Assembly: GCA_002385675.1 (NCBI GenBank)
Contig: DGDY01000094.1
Coordinates: 4,357 to 15,909 of the forward strand
DNA from: Anaerolineales bacterium UBA3940
Lineage (GTDB): Bacteria > Chloroflexota > Anaerolineae > Aggregatilineales > UBA3940
Direction of reading: 5' to 3'
Length of the DNA stretch: 11,553 bases
Shown: positions 1 to 6,547 of the stretch, in pieces
How positions within the stretch are numbered: the stretch's first letter is position 1
Layout: each line of letters starts with the position of its first letter
Program-made: the position numbers and the translations under genes
The notes under the pieces: generated by a model
Database searches by the model: none
The model's input: only the letters and a program-made list of their open reading frames with translations
What the model was told of the DNA's origin: nothing

Positions 1-24
1 CGCGAATAAACTTCGCGGCTCCGT
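1..24. repeat. Dispersed palindromic repeat, module A, copy 1 (cut by window edge)
   Basis: The stem CGCGA/TCGCG encloses the 7-base loop ATAAACT and is followed by GCTCCGT. The left side of the stem is cut by the window start. The same arrangement recurs at 6470-6495 and, almost identically, at 9761-9786, so this is one copy of an intergenic hairpin family. It lies beyond the clpC terminator and has no coding potential. Confidence 0.7.
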
Positions 25-30
25 AACCCC

Positions 31-58
31 TCCCCGCTGGCGAAGCCAACTGCACGTA
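31..58. repeat. Dispersed hairpin repeat, module B, copy 1
   Basis: The short hairpin TGGC-GAA-GCCA (38-48) is followed by ACTGCACGTA. A longer relative with a perfect 7-bp stem and a 3-base loop is found at 9844-9860, also just downstream of a module A copy. The A-then-B order in both places suggests that the two modules belong to one composite intergenic element. Confidence 0.5.
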
Positions 59-61
59 ATT

Positions 62-90
62 GTAGGGGCGGGCCTCAGACCTACCCCTAC
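62..90. repeat. Inverted repeat GTAGGGG/CCCCTAC
   Basis: A perfect 7-bp inverted repeat (62-68 with 84-90) encloses a GC-rich core that can extend the stem with a mismatch and a G-U pair. It forms the right end of the palindromic tract at 31-90. It has no T-run on either side, so it does not look like an intrinsic terminator. No gene is visible in 1-139. Confidence 0.6.
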
Positions 91-139
91 CATCGAGCCG
101 GTATCAACGGTGATCATCCATGCAACTGATTCACACGTC

Positions 140-174
140 GCAACAAAAAGCGGGGTCGCTTTAAGCGACCCCGC
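140..174 (-). terminator. Intrinsic terminator of clpC
   Basis: A perfect 11-bp stem (150-160 with 164-174) closes a 3-base loop. Read on the minus strand, the GC-rich hairpin is followed directly by TTTTTGTTG, the U-tract expected of a Rho-independent terminator. It starts 22 bases past the end of clpC and faces the right way, so transcription from clpC very probably ends here. Confidence 0.93.
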
Positions 175-196
175 CTTGTATGTCTTGTCTGGCCGA

Positions 197-2704
197 TCAG
201 GTGGCCGGGATTTCGACTTCTTCCGGCTTCTGCACGAAGACAAGCTGCTCGCCGTCGTGGTCGATAAGCACCGTCATGCCTTCGGTGAACTCGCCAGCCA
301 GGATCAGGTCGGAGAGTGCGTCCTCGACCTTGTTCTGGATTACCCGGCGCAGCGGGCGAGCCCCGTACTCCGGATCGTAACCCTCTTCAGCCAGGTACAT
401 TCTGGCCGCATCGGTTAGCTCGATACGGATACCGTACTCAAGCAGCCGCTCCCCAACCTGCTCGATCATCAGATCGACGATCTGGGTGATGTGCTCCTTG
501 TTCAGCGCGCGGAAGACGATGATGCCGTCCACACGGTTCAGGAACTCGGGGCGGAACTGGCGGCGCAGGCTGTCCATCAGCTTCTTGCGCATCTCATCGT
601 ACTCGCTCTCCAGCGCGTCCTCGCCGTGGCGCGGGAGCTCGAAGCCGAGGTGCTGGTTGCGGCGGATGACGTCCGCGCCAACATTGCTCGTCATGACGAT
701 GATGGTGCTGCGGAAGTCAACCATGCGACCGCGAGCATCCGACAGATGGCCTTCCTCCATGATCTGCAGGAGCATGTTGAAGGCCTCCGGATGCGCCTTC
801 TCGATCTCGTCAAAAACAATGATCGAGAACGGACGGCGGCGGACCGCCTCGGTGAGCTGGCCTGCGTCCTCGTAGCCGACGTAGCCCGGAGGCGCACCGA
901 CCAGTCGCGCCACCGAGTGGCGCTCCATGAACTCGCTCATGTCGAGCTGGATCAGCGCGTCCTCGCTGCCGAACAGATACTCGGCGAGCACCTTCGTCAA
1001 CTCGGTTTTGCCGACACCCGTCGGGCCGAGGAAGATGAACGAGCCAACCGGGCGGCGAGGGTCCTTCAGACCCGCACGGGCGCGGCGCACGGCCTTGCTG
1101 ATGGCCTCAATCGCCTCGTCCTGCCCGACGATGCGGCGGCGAAGCTCCTGCTCCATCTCCAGCAGGCGCTCGCCTTCCTCGCCGGCGATGCGCTTGACCG
1201 GGATGCCCGTCCACATGGCGACCATCTCGGCGATGTCATCCGCGGTGACCTGCGCCTCACCCGACTCCGTCCAGTGCGACCGGACTTCGTTGATGAAGCT
1301 CTCAAGCTCGCGCTGACGCTCAAGGTAACCGACGTACTCCTCATCGTCGAGCTTGCCCTCGAGCGCGGCGGCCTCAAGCAGCGCCTGTAGCTCTTCAAGC
1401 TCTTCCTGCGCCTGACGCACGCGCAGCGACTCGGGCGACTTGTACATCCGCACGCGAGCGGCGGACTCGTCGATCAGGTCGATGGCCTTGTCAGGCAGGA
1501 AGCGGTCGGACACGTAGCGCGCCGACAGGTGCGCCGCAGCGCTGATCGCTTCGTCGGTGATGCGCAGGGCATGGTGCTCCTCGTAGGGGGCGCGGATGCC
1601 CTTCAGGATGTCGATCGTCTCTTCAATCGACGGCTCTTCCACCAGGATCGGCTGGAAGCGGCGCTCAAGGGCCGCGTCCGACTCGATGTGGCGGCGGTAC
1701 TCGTCCAGCGTGGTCGCGCCAATGCACTGGAGTTCGCCCCGCGCGAGGGCGGGCTTCAGGATGTTGGCCGCGTCCACCGAGCTGCCGGCAGAACCGGCGC
1801 CGACAAGCATGTGAACCTCGTCGATAAAGAGAATGCTGTCAGATGATTTCAGTTCCTCAATAACGCGCTTGAGCCGCTCTTCGAACTGGCCGCGGTACAT
1901 GGTGCCTGCCACCAGCGAGCCGACGTCAAGCTGCAGCAGCCGCTTGTCGAGCAGCGGTGCGGGAGCTTCGCCGGCGACGATGCGCTGGGCCAGGCCCTCG
2001 ATGATAGCCGTCTTGCCCACGCCGGGCTCACCAATGAGCGCCGGGTTGTTCTTGGTGCGGCGGCTGAGAATCTGAATCACACGCTCGATTTCCTTCTCGC
2101 GCCCGATGATCGGGTCGAGCTTGCCTTCCTCGGCAAGCTGCGTCAAGTCGGTCGCAAGCTGGTCGACGAGCGGCGTCTTCTGACTCGTGGAACGGGTGCG
2201 CTCCCGACGGGTCGTAGTCGTGCGCGGCTTCGGCGCAGGCGGTTGCGACACGGAGGAAGGGCTGTCCTGCAGTGCCCGACGAGTCTGCTTGCGGATCTCT
2301 TCGGGAGTCACGCCCATCTCGTTGAGGATGTCAATCGCCACGCCCTCATTATGGCGCACAAGCGCCAGCAGGAGATGCTCCGTTCCAATATAATGATGGC
2401 CCATACGGCGGGCCTCTTCGACTGCGAGTTCAAGTACGCGCTGGGTACCGGGCGAGAGGTCCAGCTTGGCGAACGGCGTCCGCTGGCCGGACCGGGTGTT
2501 CCGCTCGACCAGCATCTCGACGCGCTCCATCTCGAGGCCCAGCTCGCGCAGGACGCGACCGGCGACGCCGCCCTCCTCTCGCATAAGACCAAGAAGCAGG
2601 TGCTCCGTGCCGATGTAGCTATGCTGCATCCGCTCGGCTGCTTCTTGTGCCAGACTCAGTACCCGTCGGGCACGCTGCGTAAAACGTTGCATCTTGTCGG
2701 GCAT
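197..2704 (-). CDS. clpC: ATP-dependent Clp protease ATP-binding subunit ClpC
   Basis: This is an 835-residue Hsp100 AAA+ unfoldase, normal length for ClpC, that unfolds proteins and threads them into ClpP in the cytoplasm. Two N-domain repeats (about 6-75 and 80-145) carry YIGTEHLLL twice. A Ser/Thr/Arg linker follows (about 147-177). AAA-1 has Walker A GEPGVGKT (225-232), Walker B LFIDEVH (292-298) and arginines 348-349. A ClpC-type coiled middle domain spans about 425-480. AAA-2 has Walker A GPTGVGKT (560-567), pore loop GYVG (607-610), Walker [12 protein letters not shown] (629-639) and sensor 2 GARPLRR (781-787). The LGF tripeptide (686-688) is the ClpP-docking motif that ClpB lacks. The start is supported by GGAGGG seven bases upstream of the ATG; M5 is an alternative. 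No ctsR, mcsA or mcsB lies next to it, unlike in Firmicutes. All catalytic motifs are intact. Confidence 0.97.
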   Translation of the reverse strand: MPDKMQRFTQRARRVLSLAQEAAERMQHSYIGTEHLLLGLMREEGGVAGRVLRELGLEMERVEMLVERNTRSGQRTPFAKLDLSPGTQRVLELAVEEARRMGHHYIGTEHLLLALVRHNEGVAIDILNEMGVTPEEIRKQTRRALQDSPSSVSQPPAPKPRTTTTRRERTRSTSQKTPLVDQLATDLTQLAEEGKLDPIIGREKEIERVIQILSRRTKNNPALIGEPGVGKTAIIEGLAQRIVAGEAPAPLLDKRLLQLDVGSLVAGTMYRGQFEERLKRVIEELKSSDSILFIDEVHMLVGAGSAGSSVDAANILKPALARGELQCIGATTLDEYRRHIESDAALERRFQPILVEEPSIEETIDILKGIRAPYEEHHALRITDEAISAAAHLSARYVSDRFLPDKAIDLIDESAARVRMYKSPESLRVRQAQEELEELQALLEAAALEGKLDDEEYVGYLERQRELESFINEVRSHWTESGEAQVTADDIAEMVAMWTGIPVKRIAGEEGERLLEMEQELRRRIVGQDEAIEAISKAVRRARAGLKDPRRPVGSFIFLGPTGVGKTELTKVLAEYLFGSEDALIQLDMSEFMERHSVARLVGAPPGYVGYEDAGQLTEAVRRRPFSIIVFDEIEKAHPEAFNMLLQIMEEGHLSDARGRMVDFRSTIIVMTSNVGADVIRRNQHLGFELPRHGEDALESEYDEMRKKLMDSLRRQFRPEFLNRVDGIIVFRALNKEHITQIVDLMIEQVGERLLEYGIRIELTDAARMYLAEEGYDPEYGARPLRRVIQNKVEDALSDLILAGEFTEGMTVLIDHDGEQLVFVQKPEEVEIPAT

Positions 2705-2926
2705 GACTTAGCCCTCCATCCTCTCCAGTGCCAGGACTTCCTGCTTCAGATAAAACCGGAACCACTTGACTCCAATACGAACGTGAGTGTGACTTGATCG
2801 TACCGTATAGAAAAACCGAGCGCTAGTTTTTGGACTACCGCTATCCACGTTCAGAAGTGTTCGGATGACCTCTGTCGGGAACGCTACGGGACGATCAGCA
2901 CATGCTGGTCCTGGCAGTTCCTTCGT

Positions 2927-2956
2927 TATATACATCTAACGCCAGAAGCACGGCAA
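2927..2956 (-). promoter_or_regulatory. Candidate sigma-70 promoter for clpC
   Basis: On the minus strand, TTGCCG (2956-2951, four of six matches to the -35 consensus) is followed after 18 bases by TATATA (2932-2927). This would start transcription near 2920 and give a leader of roughly 215 bases. The -35 hexamer lies in the loop of the inverted repeat at 2940-2970, which would suit repressor control. A perfect heat-shock operator is not present. Confidence 0.3.
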
Positions 2957-2970
2957 ACGTTGCTCTGGCG
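2940..2970. promoter_or_regulatory. Imperfect inverted repeat over the candidate clpC promoter
   Basis: CGCCAGA (2940-2946) pairs with TCTGGCG (2964-2970). The stem extends by GCA/TGC if one A is bulged. It surrounds the candidate -35 hexamer of clpC, so it could be an operator. The matching regulator is not identifiable from the window. Confidence 0.4.
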
Positions 2971-2980
2971 CGGTAAAATT

Positions 2981-2995
2981 CGTGAAATTTTCACG
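2981..2995. promoter_or_regulatory. Perfect 15-bp palindrome, operator-like
   Basis: CGTGAAA-T-TTTCACG is a perfect inverted repeat with a single central base. It overlaps a second palindrome, AAAATT (2975-2980) with AATTTT (2986-2991). It has an AT-rich centre in a GC-rich genome and lies in the divergent region, which is typical of a dimeric repressor site. It could serve clpC (leftward), the nuclease-helicase cluster (rightward), or both. Confidence 0.5.
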
Positions 2996-3211
2996 GCCTG
3001 CAGATTGGCGTAAGTTTAATCGAATTGATGTTCTATGTCAAGCGCTGACAGGCGAGCAGCGTAAGACTTTTGTTGGATTTTCCCAGGCGGCGCGGAAAGC
3101 TCTCTACGACGCGGCTTTTTGTTACCATCGCCCGAGCCTCACCACCGGATAAGTGCCGCCCGCGCCGGATCGCCCGACGGTTAACCCCCGCAGCTATTGA
3201 AAGGCAGACCC

Positions 3212-4231
3212 ATGCGAGCCGATAACCTGTCCGCCCTTGACGGGAAGAGTCTGGAAGAAGTGGAAATCACGCTGGACCTGCACACCCGCGAGCAGGTGCC
3301 GGTGACGCGCTACACCGAGTTTAGCTGGTCGGCGACGCGGCACGCGACCTTCGAGCGCTGCCGCCGGGAGTACTATCTGCGTTACTACGGTTCGCGCCGG
3401 GTGCGCGAGGCCAATGATCCCATCGTCAGTGCGGTGTGGTGGCTCAAGCAGGTGACGACGCTGCGCACCTGGATCGGCAGCGTGATCCACGTTGCGGCGA
3501 GCCGGGCGGTGGAGGCGCTGCGCGACGAGGTCGAACTCACCCGGCAGGAGGTGATCGACATCGCGCTGGAGACGTACCGGCGCGGCGTGGAGGCCTCGCG
3601 GCGCGGCGCAAAAGTCGATGATAAGTGGGTGGTGCTCTTTGAGCACATCTACCCGGAGGCTCGGCCCTCGATCGACCCGGCGGAGGCAGAGGAGCGGGTC
3701 GCCGAACTGGCGAATGTGCTCTACGACAGCGAGGCGTACCAGTGGCTGCGGGGTGTTGAGCCGAACATGATCGTCGAGATTGACCCTGCGTTCCAGTCTT
3801 TCATGCTGAACGATGTCGAAGGGCTGGGCGAACTGCGCGTCTTTGCCATCCCCGATGTGCTGCTCCACGAACCCGGCTACGCCCTGGTGCGCATCATCGA
3901 CTGGAAGACCGGCAGCGTCAAGAGCGAGAGCCATCGCGAGCAGGCGGGCGTCTATATCCTGTACGCGCATAGGGCTTACGGCGTGCCGGACGAGTCCATC
4001 GAGTTTGTGCTGGCGGACCTCGGCGGCGGGGGGCGGAACGTGCAGCTGCCCGGCGGGCCGGTGACGGTGGTGGAGGCGGAGGCGTTGACCCGCAAAAGCG
4101 TGTATAATATGCTCGCGGCATTAGAGAACATACGTTTCAATACGGCGCGCATCCGCGACTTCCCCATGACGGAAGACCGTTCGCTGTGCCGCTGGTGCGG
4201 CTTCCGGCGGGCGTGCGGGCGCGACGATTGA
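3212..4231 (+). CDS. PD-(D/E)XK nuclease with iron-staple cysteines, AddB-nuclease-like
   Basis: This 339-residue stand-alone nuclease belongs to the RecB/AddB/Cas4 family, which cleaves DNA with divalent metal. The visible elements are, in order: the entry motif SWSATRHATFERC with Cys50; G89-x3-H93 in IGSVIH; D215 (IPD); the catalytic strand IIDWKTG with D230 and K232; and the QxxxY helix with Q244 and Y248. C326-x2-C329-x5-C335 sits at the C terminus. Cys50 plus these three cysteines is the 4Fe-4S iron-staple pattern of AddB and Cas4. The ATG is preferred over an in-frame TTG five codons upstream because GAAAGG sits at a good distance before it. It leads a same-strand cluster with an AddB-like subunit 67 bases downstream; that subunit lacks the nuclease domain AddB normally carries, so this protein plausibly supplies it. 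Cas4 is an alternative on motif grounds, but there is no CRISPR context. Confidence 0.8.
   Translation: MRADNLSALDGKSLEEVEITLDLHTREQVPVTRYTEFSWSATRHATFERCRREYYLRYYGSRRVREANDPIVSAVWWLKQVTTLRTWIGSVIHVAASRAVEALRDEVELTRQEVIDIALETYRRGVEASRRGAKVDDKWVVLFEHIYPEARPSIDPAEAEERVAELANVLYDSEAYQWLRGVEPNMIVEIDPAFQSFMLNDVEGLGELRVFAIPDVLLHEPGYALVRIIDWKTGSVKSESHREQAGVYILYAHRAYGVPDESIEFVLADLGGGGRNVQLPGGPVTVVEAEALTRKSVYNMLAALENIRFNTARIRDFPMTEDRSLCRWCGFRRACGRDD
4103..4108 (+). promoter_or_regulatory. Isolated TATAAT inside the first nuclease gene
   Basis: A perfect -10 hexamer occurs in GC-rich coding sequence about 190 bases before the AddB-like gene. The nearest -35-like sequence, TTGACC (4085-4090), is only 12 bases upstream, too close for a standard promoter. 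It may be chance. Confidence 0.12.
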
Positions 4232-4298
4232 CGCGAGTGGAAGCCGGGCGGAAAACGCCTTTGCGACCCTACTCTAGAGCGGAAAGCGACAGACCCCG

Positions 4299-6425
4299 GT
4301 GAGAAGCTTAACTGGTGGAAACTACAGCGGCATCCCGAACCCGCGCACGATGATGGTCGAAGGGCCGTTCGGCGCGGGCAAGACGACATTCGCCATTGAG
4401 ACGCTCGAAGTGTGGCTGGAGTCCGGGATCCCGCCGGAGCAGATCCTTGTGCTGCTGCCGCAGCGCACCCTTGCCGAGCCTTATGAGGCGGCGCTACGCC
4501 GCGCCGAGCGCGGGCCGATGGCCAGCGTGAACATCCGCACGGTAGCCGGGCTGGCGCAGGAGATAGTCAGCCTGTACTGGCCGCTCGTTGCGGAGGAGGC
4601 GGGCTTCCGCGACCCGGAGCGCTCGCCGCGCTTCCTGAGCATCGAGACGGCGCAGTATGCCATGGCGGACTTTGTGGGCCGCGCCGTCTACGATGGTGAG
4701 TTCGACGCGGTGACGCTCACGCCGCCGGAGATTGCCCGCGAGACGCTTACCAACCTCAGCCAGGCGGCGCTGATGGGCCTCGATTACACCGCCGTGCCGG
4801 CCCGTCTCGAAGCGGCCTGGGGCAGCGAGCGTCCGCGCAAGCGGGTGCTGGCGTATCAGGCCGACGGGCGGCTGATGGAGAAGTTCCGCACCTACTGCCT
4901 GGAGCACTCGCTTGTGGACTTCTCGCTGCTGATCGAGCTGTTCAGCCGCCTGCTCGAACACGAGATGTTCCGCGAGGCGTTCTTCAGCCGGTACACCCAC
5001 CTGATCGCCGAGCACGTCGAGGAGGGCGCGCCCTTCATGCATGGGCTGCTGCGCGACTGGATGCCTCACCTTGAGGGGATGCTGATAACCTTCGAGTGGT
5101 GGGGCGGCTACCGCATCTTCCTCGGGGCGGATCCAGAGAACGCGCGCGAACTGCGTGAGATGGTGGACGGCGTGCTGACGCTCGACCGGTCCTTCATTAA
5201 CTCCGACGGCACCGCCACGCTGCTGCAGGCGTTCGGCGCGGCGCTGGGGCGGGGCGGGCACGAGCCCGCGCCGGAAGACGCCAGGCTGGGGCTGTATGGC
5301 CGCTACTGCCGCTTCTACCCTGAGATGCTGGAATGGGTGGCGGAGAGCATCTATGGGCTGGTGCGGGACGAGGGCATCCCGCCGGGGCAGATCGCGGTTG
5401 TCGCCCCGTACCTGAGCGACGCGCTGCGCTTCTCACTCGGCCAGAAGCTCGACCGGTACGGCATCCCGCACATCTCGCACCGGCCCTCGCGCGCGCTGAT
5501 CGAGGAGCCTGCCACGCGCACCGTCCTGACGCTCGCGGCGCTGGCGCAGCCGGTCTGGGAGCAGACGCCGCCGCGCCCGGATGTCGCCACCGCGCTTCAG
5601 CACGCGATCGTCGGTCTGGACCCGGTTCGTGCCGGGCTGCTGGCGAAGGTCGTGTACCGCCCCAATGCTGACGGCGACCGTCTGCTGCCCTTCGAGAACA
5701 TCAAGCCGGAGATGCAGGCGCGCATCACCTACGTCGCGGGGGAGCGCTATGACCGGCTGCGGGAGTGGCTGCTGGCAGCCGCCGCAGAAGCCGACACGCC
5801 GCTTGACCACCTGTTCAGCCGGCTGTTCGGCGAGGTGCTGTCACAGCCGGGCTACGGCTTCCACGACGACCCGGAGGCCGGGCGTGTGGTCCATGAGTTG
5901 ATCCAGTCCGCCGCACGCTTCCGGCAGACGCTGTTCTCCGAGGCGTACGAGGCGGGTAGCCTCAGCGCGGCGGAGATCGGGCGGCGATACTTCGACACGG
6001 TGTCGCAGGGGCTGCTCGCGGGCCTGTACGTGGAAAGCTGGCGCGATCAGGATGTGGACGCGGTGTTCGTCGGCCCGGCGCACACCTTCCTGCTGCGCAA
6101 CCGCCCGGTCGATGTGCAGTTCTGGCTGGACGTTGGCTCGCTGGGCTGGTGGGAGCGCATCGACCAGCCGCTCACGCACCCCTACGTGCTCTCTCCGCGC
6201 TGGCCGGAGGGCGCGCTGTGGACGGATGCCGACGAGTACGAGCACCAGCAGGATATGCTGTACCGCATTGTGAGCGGCCTGCTGCGCCGCTGCCGCGAGC
6301 GAGTCTATCTGGGCATCAGCGACCTGGGCGAGCAGGGCTTTGAGCAGCGCGGCCCGATGCTGCGGGTCTTCCAGCGCATCCTGCGCCGCCACCCGACGCG
6401 CATCGAGATGCCGGGGGAGGAGTAG
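4299..6425 (+). CDS. AddB-like degenerate SF1 helicase subunit without nuclease domain
   Basis: This 708-residue protein has an SF1 helicase fold, most like AddB or other inactivated helicases of the RecBCD class. Walker A is intact (GPFGAGKTT, 22-30, Lys28), followed by motif-Ia-like ILVLLPQRTLAEPY (49-62) and motif-Ib-like IRTVAGLAQEI (79-89). At the motif II position the protein reads THLIAEHVEEGAP (233-245) in place of DExxQD, so the Walker B Asp is Ala237. The motif III region is GGYRIFLGADPENA (269-282). Domain 2A contains IAVVAPYLSDAL (365-376). Canonical motifs V and VI are not recognisable. There are no Fe-S cysteines and no DxK strand, so the C-terminal nuclease of AddB is absent; normal AddB is well over 1000 residues. 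It may bind ATP and DNA but probably does not translocate. The GTG start is the most upstream possible; the only nearby alternative ATGs (4350, 4353) would begin just before Walker A. Its ribosome binding site is weak, which suggests coupling to the gene upstream. Confidence 0.68.
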   Translation: MRSLTGGNYSGIPNPRTMMVEGPFGAGKTTFAIETLEVWLESGIPPEQILVLLPQRTLAEPYEAALRRAERGPMASVNIRTVAGLAQEIVSLYWPLVAEEAGFRDPERSPRFLSIETAQYAMADFVGRAVYDGEFDAVTLTPPEIARETLTNLSQAALMGLDYTAVPARLEAAWGSERPRKRVLAYQADGRLMEKFRTYCLEHSLVDFSLLIELFSRLLEHEMFREAFFSRYTHLIAEHVEEGAPFMHGLLRDWMPHLEGMLITFEWWGGYRIFLGADPENARELREMVDGVLTLDRSFINSDGTATLLQAFGAALGRGGHEPAPEDARLGLYGRYCRFYPEMLEWVAESIYGLVRDEGIPPGQIAVVAPYLSDALRFSLGQKLDRYGIPHISHRPSRALIEEPATRTVLTLAALAQPVWEQTPPRPDVATALQHAIVGLDPVRAGLLAKVVYRPNADGDRLLPFENIKPEMQARITYVAGERYDRLREWLLAAAAEADTPLDHLFSRLFGEVLSQPGYGFHDDPEAGRVVHELIQSAARFRQTLFSEAYEAGSLSAAEIGRRYFDTVSQGLLAGLYVESWRDQDVDAVFVGPAHTFLLRNRPVDVQFWLDVGSLGWWERIDQPLTHPYVLSPRWPEGALWTDADEYEHQQDMLYRIVSGLLRRCRERVYLGISDLGEQGFEQRGPMLRVFQRILRRHPTRIEMPGEE

Positions 6426-6469
6426 GGGGTGAAACGGGCAACACGAGCACTGCTGGTGGAAGGAGAAAC

Positions 6470-6495
6470 GCCGCGACTAAACGTCGCGACTCCGT
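6470..6495. repeat. Dispersed palindromic repeat, module A, copy 2, inside the cluster
   Basis: CCGCGA and TCGCGAC flank the 7-base CTAAACG, followed by TCCGT. This is the diverged middle member of the family at 1-24 and 9761-9786. It occupies the 122-bp gap between the AddB-like gene and the UvrD-type helicase. The rest of that gap holds a small palindrome, CACCC-T-GGGTG (6508-6518), and no gene. The hairpin has no U-tract, so full termination between the two genes is not expected. Confidence 0.6.
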
Positions 6496-6547
6496 ATCCG
6501 CGCATTACACCCTGGGTGAGGGCGAGAAGAAAGAGCACACAGACCGG

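Larger units (their letters stand above)
2705..3211. other. Divergent intergenic region between clpC and the nuclease-helicase cluster
   Basis: These 507 bases separate clpC from the divergent nuclease gene and are AT-richer than the flanking genes. They hold a candidate clpC promoter, an imperfect inverted repeat (2940-2970) and a perfect palindrome (2981-2995). I looked for a CIRCE element, a CtsR direct repeat, an HspR-type HAIR element and a Gram-positive-type LexA box and saw none. I could not find a convincing sigma-70 promoter for the rightward nuclease gene. A minus-strand reading frame of 75 codons at 2708-2935 lacks a ribosome binding site and recognisable content and is not called. 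Confidence 0.6.

Noticed and set aside
491..1390. Plus-strand open frame of 299 codons opposite clpC
   Set aside because: It is antisense to conserved AAA+ domains of ClpC, rich in Arg, Leu and Ala without motifs, and has no ribosome binding site.
2708..2935. Minus-strand frame of 75 codons ending at the clpC ribosome binding site
   Set aside because: It has no ribosome binding site, no recognisable content and lies in an AT-richer leader. It would overlap the region downstream of the candidate clpC promoter. A regulatory upstream frame is possible but unsupported.
2705..3211. CIRCE, CtsR or HAIR heat-shock operator before clpC
   Set aside because: None of the consensus sequences is present in the intergenic region on either strand.
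3194..3970. Minus-strand frame of 258 codons opposite the first nuclease
   Set aside because: It is antisense to the conserved PD-(D/E)XK motifs and lacks any domain or start signal.
4085..4108. Internal promoter TTGACC/TATAAT in nuclease 1
   Set aside because: The spacer is only 12 bases, too short for sigma-70. The TATAAT alone is kept as a very low-confidence note.
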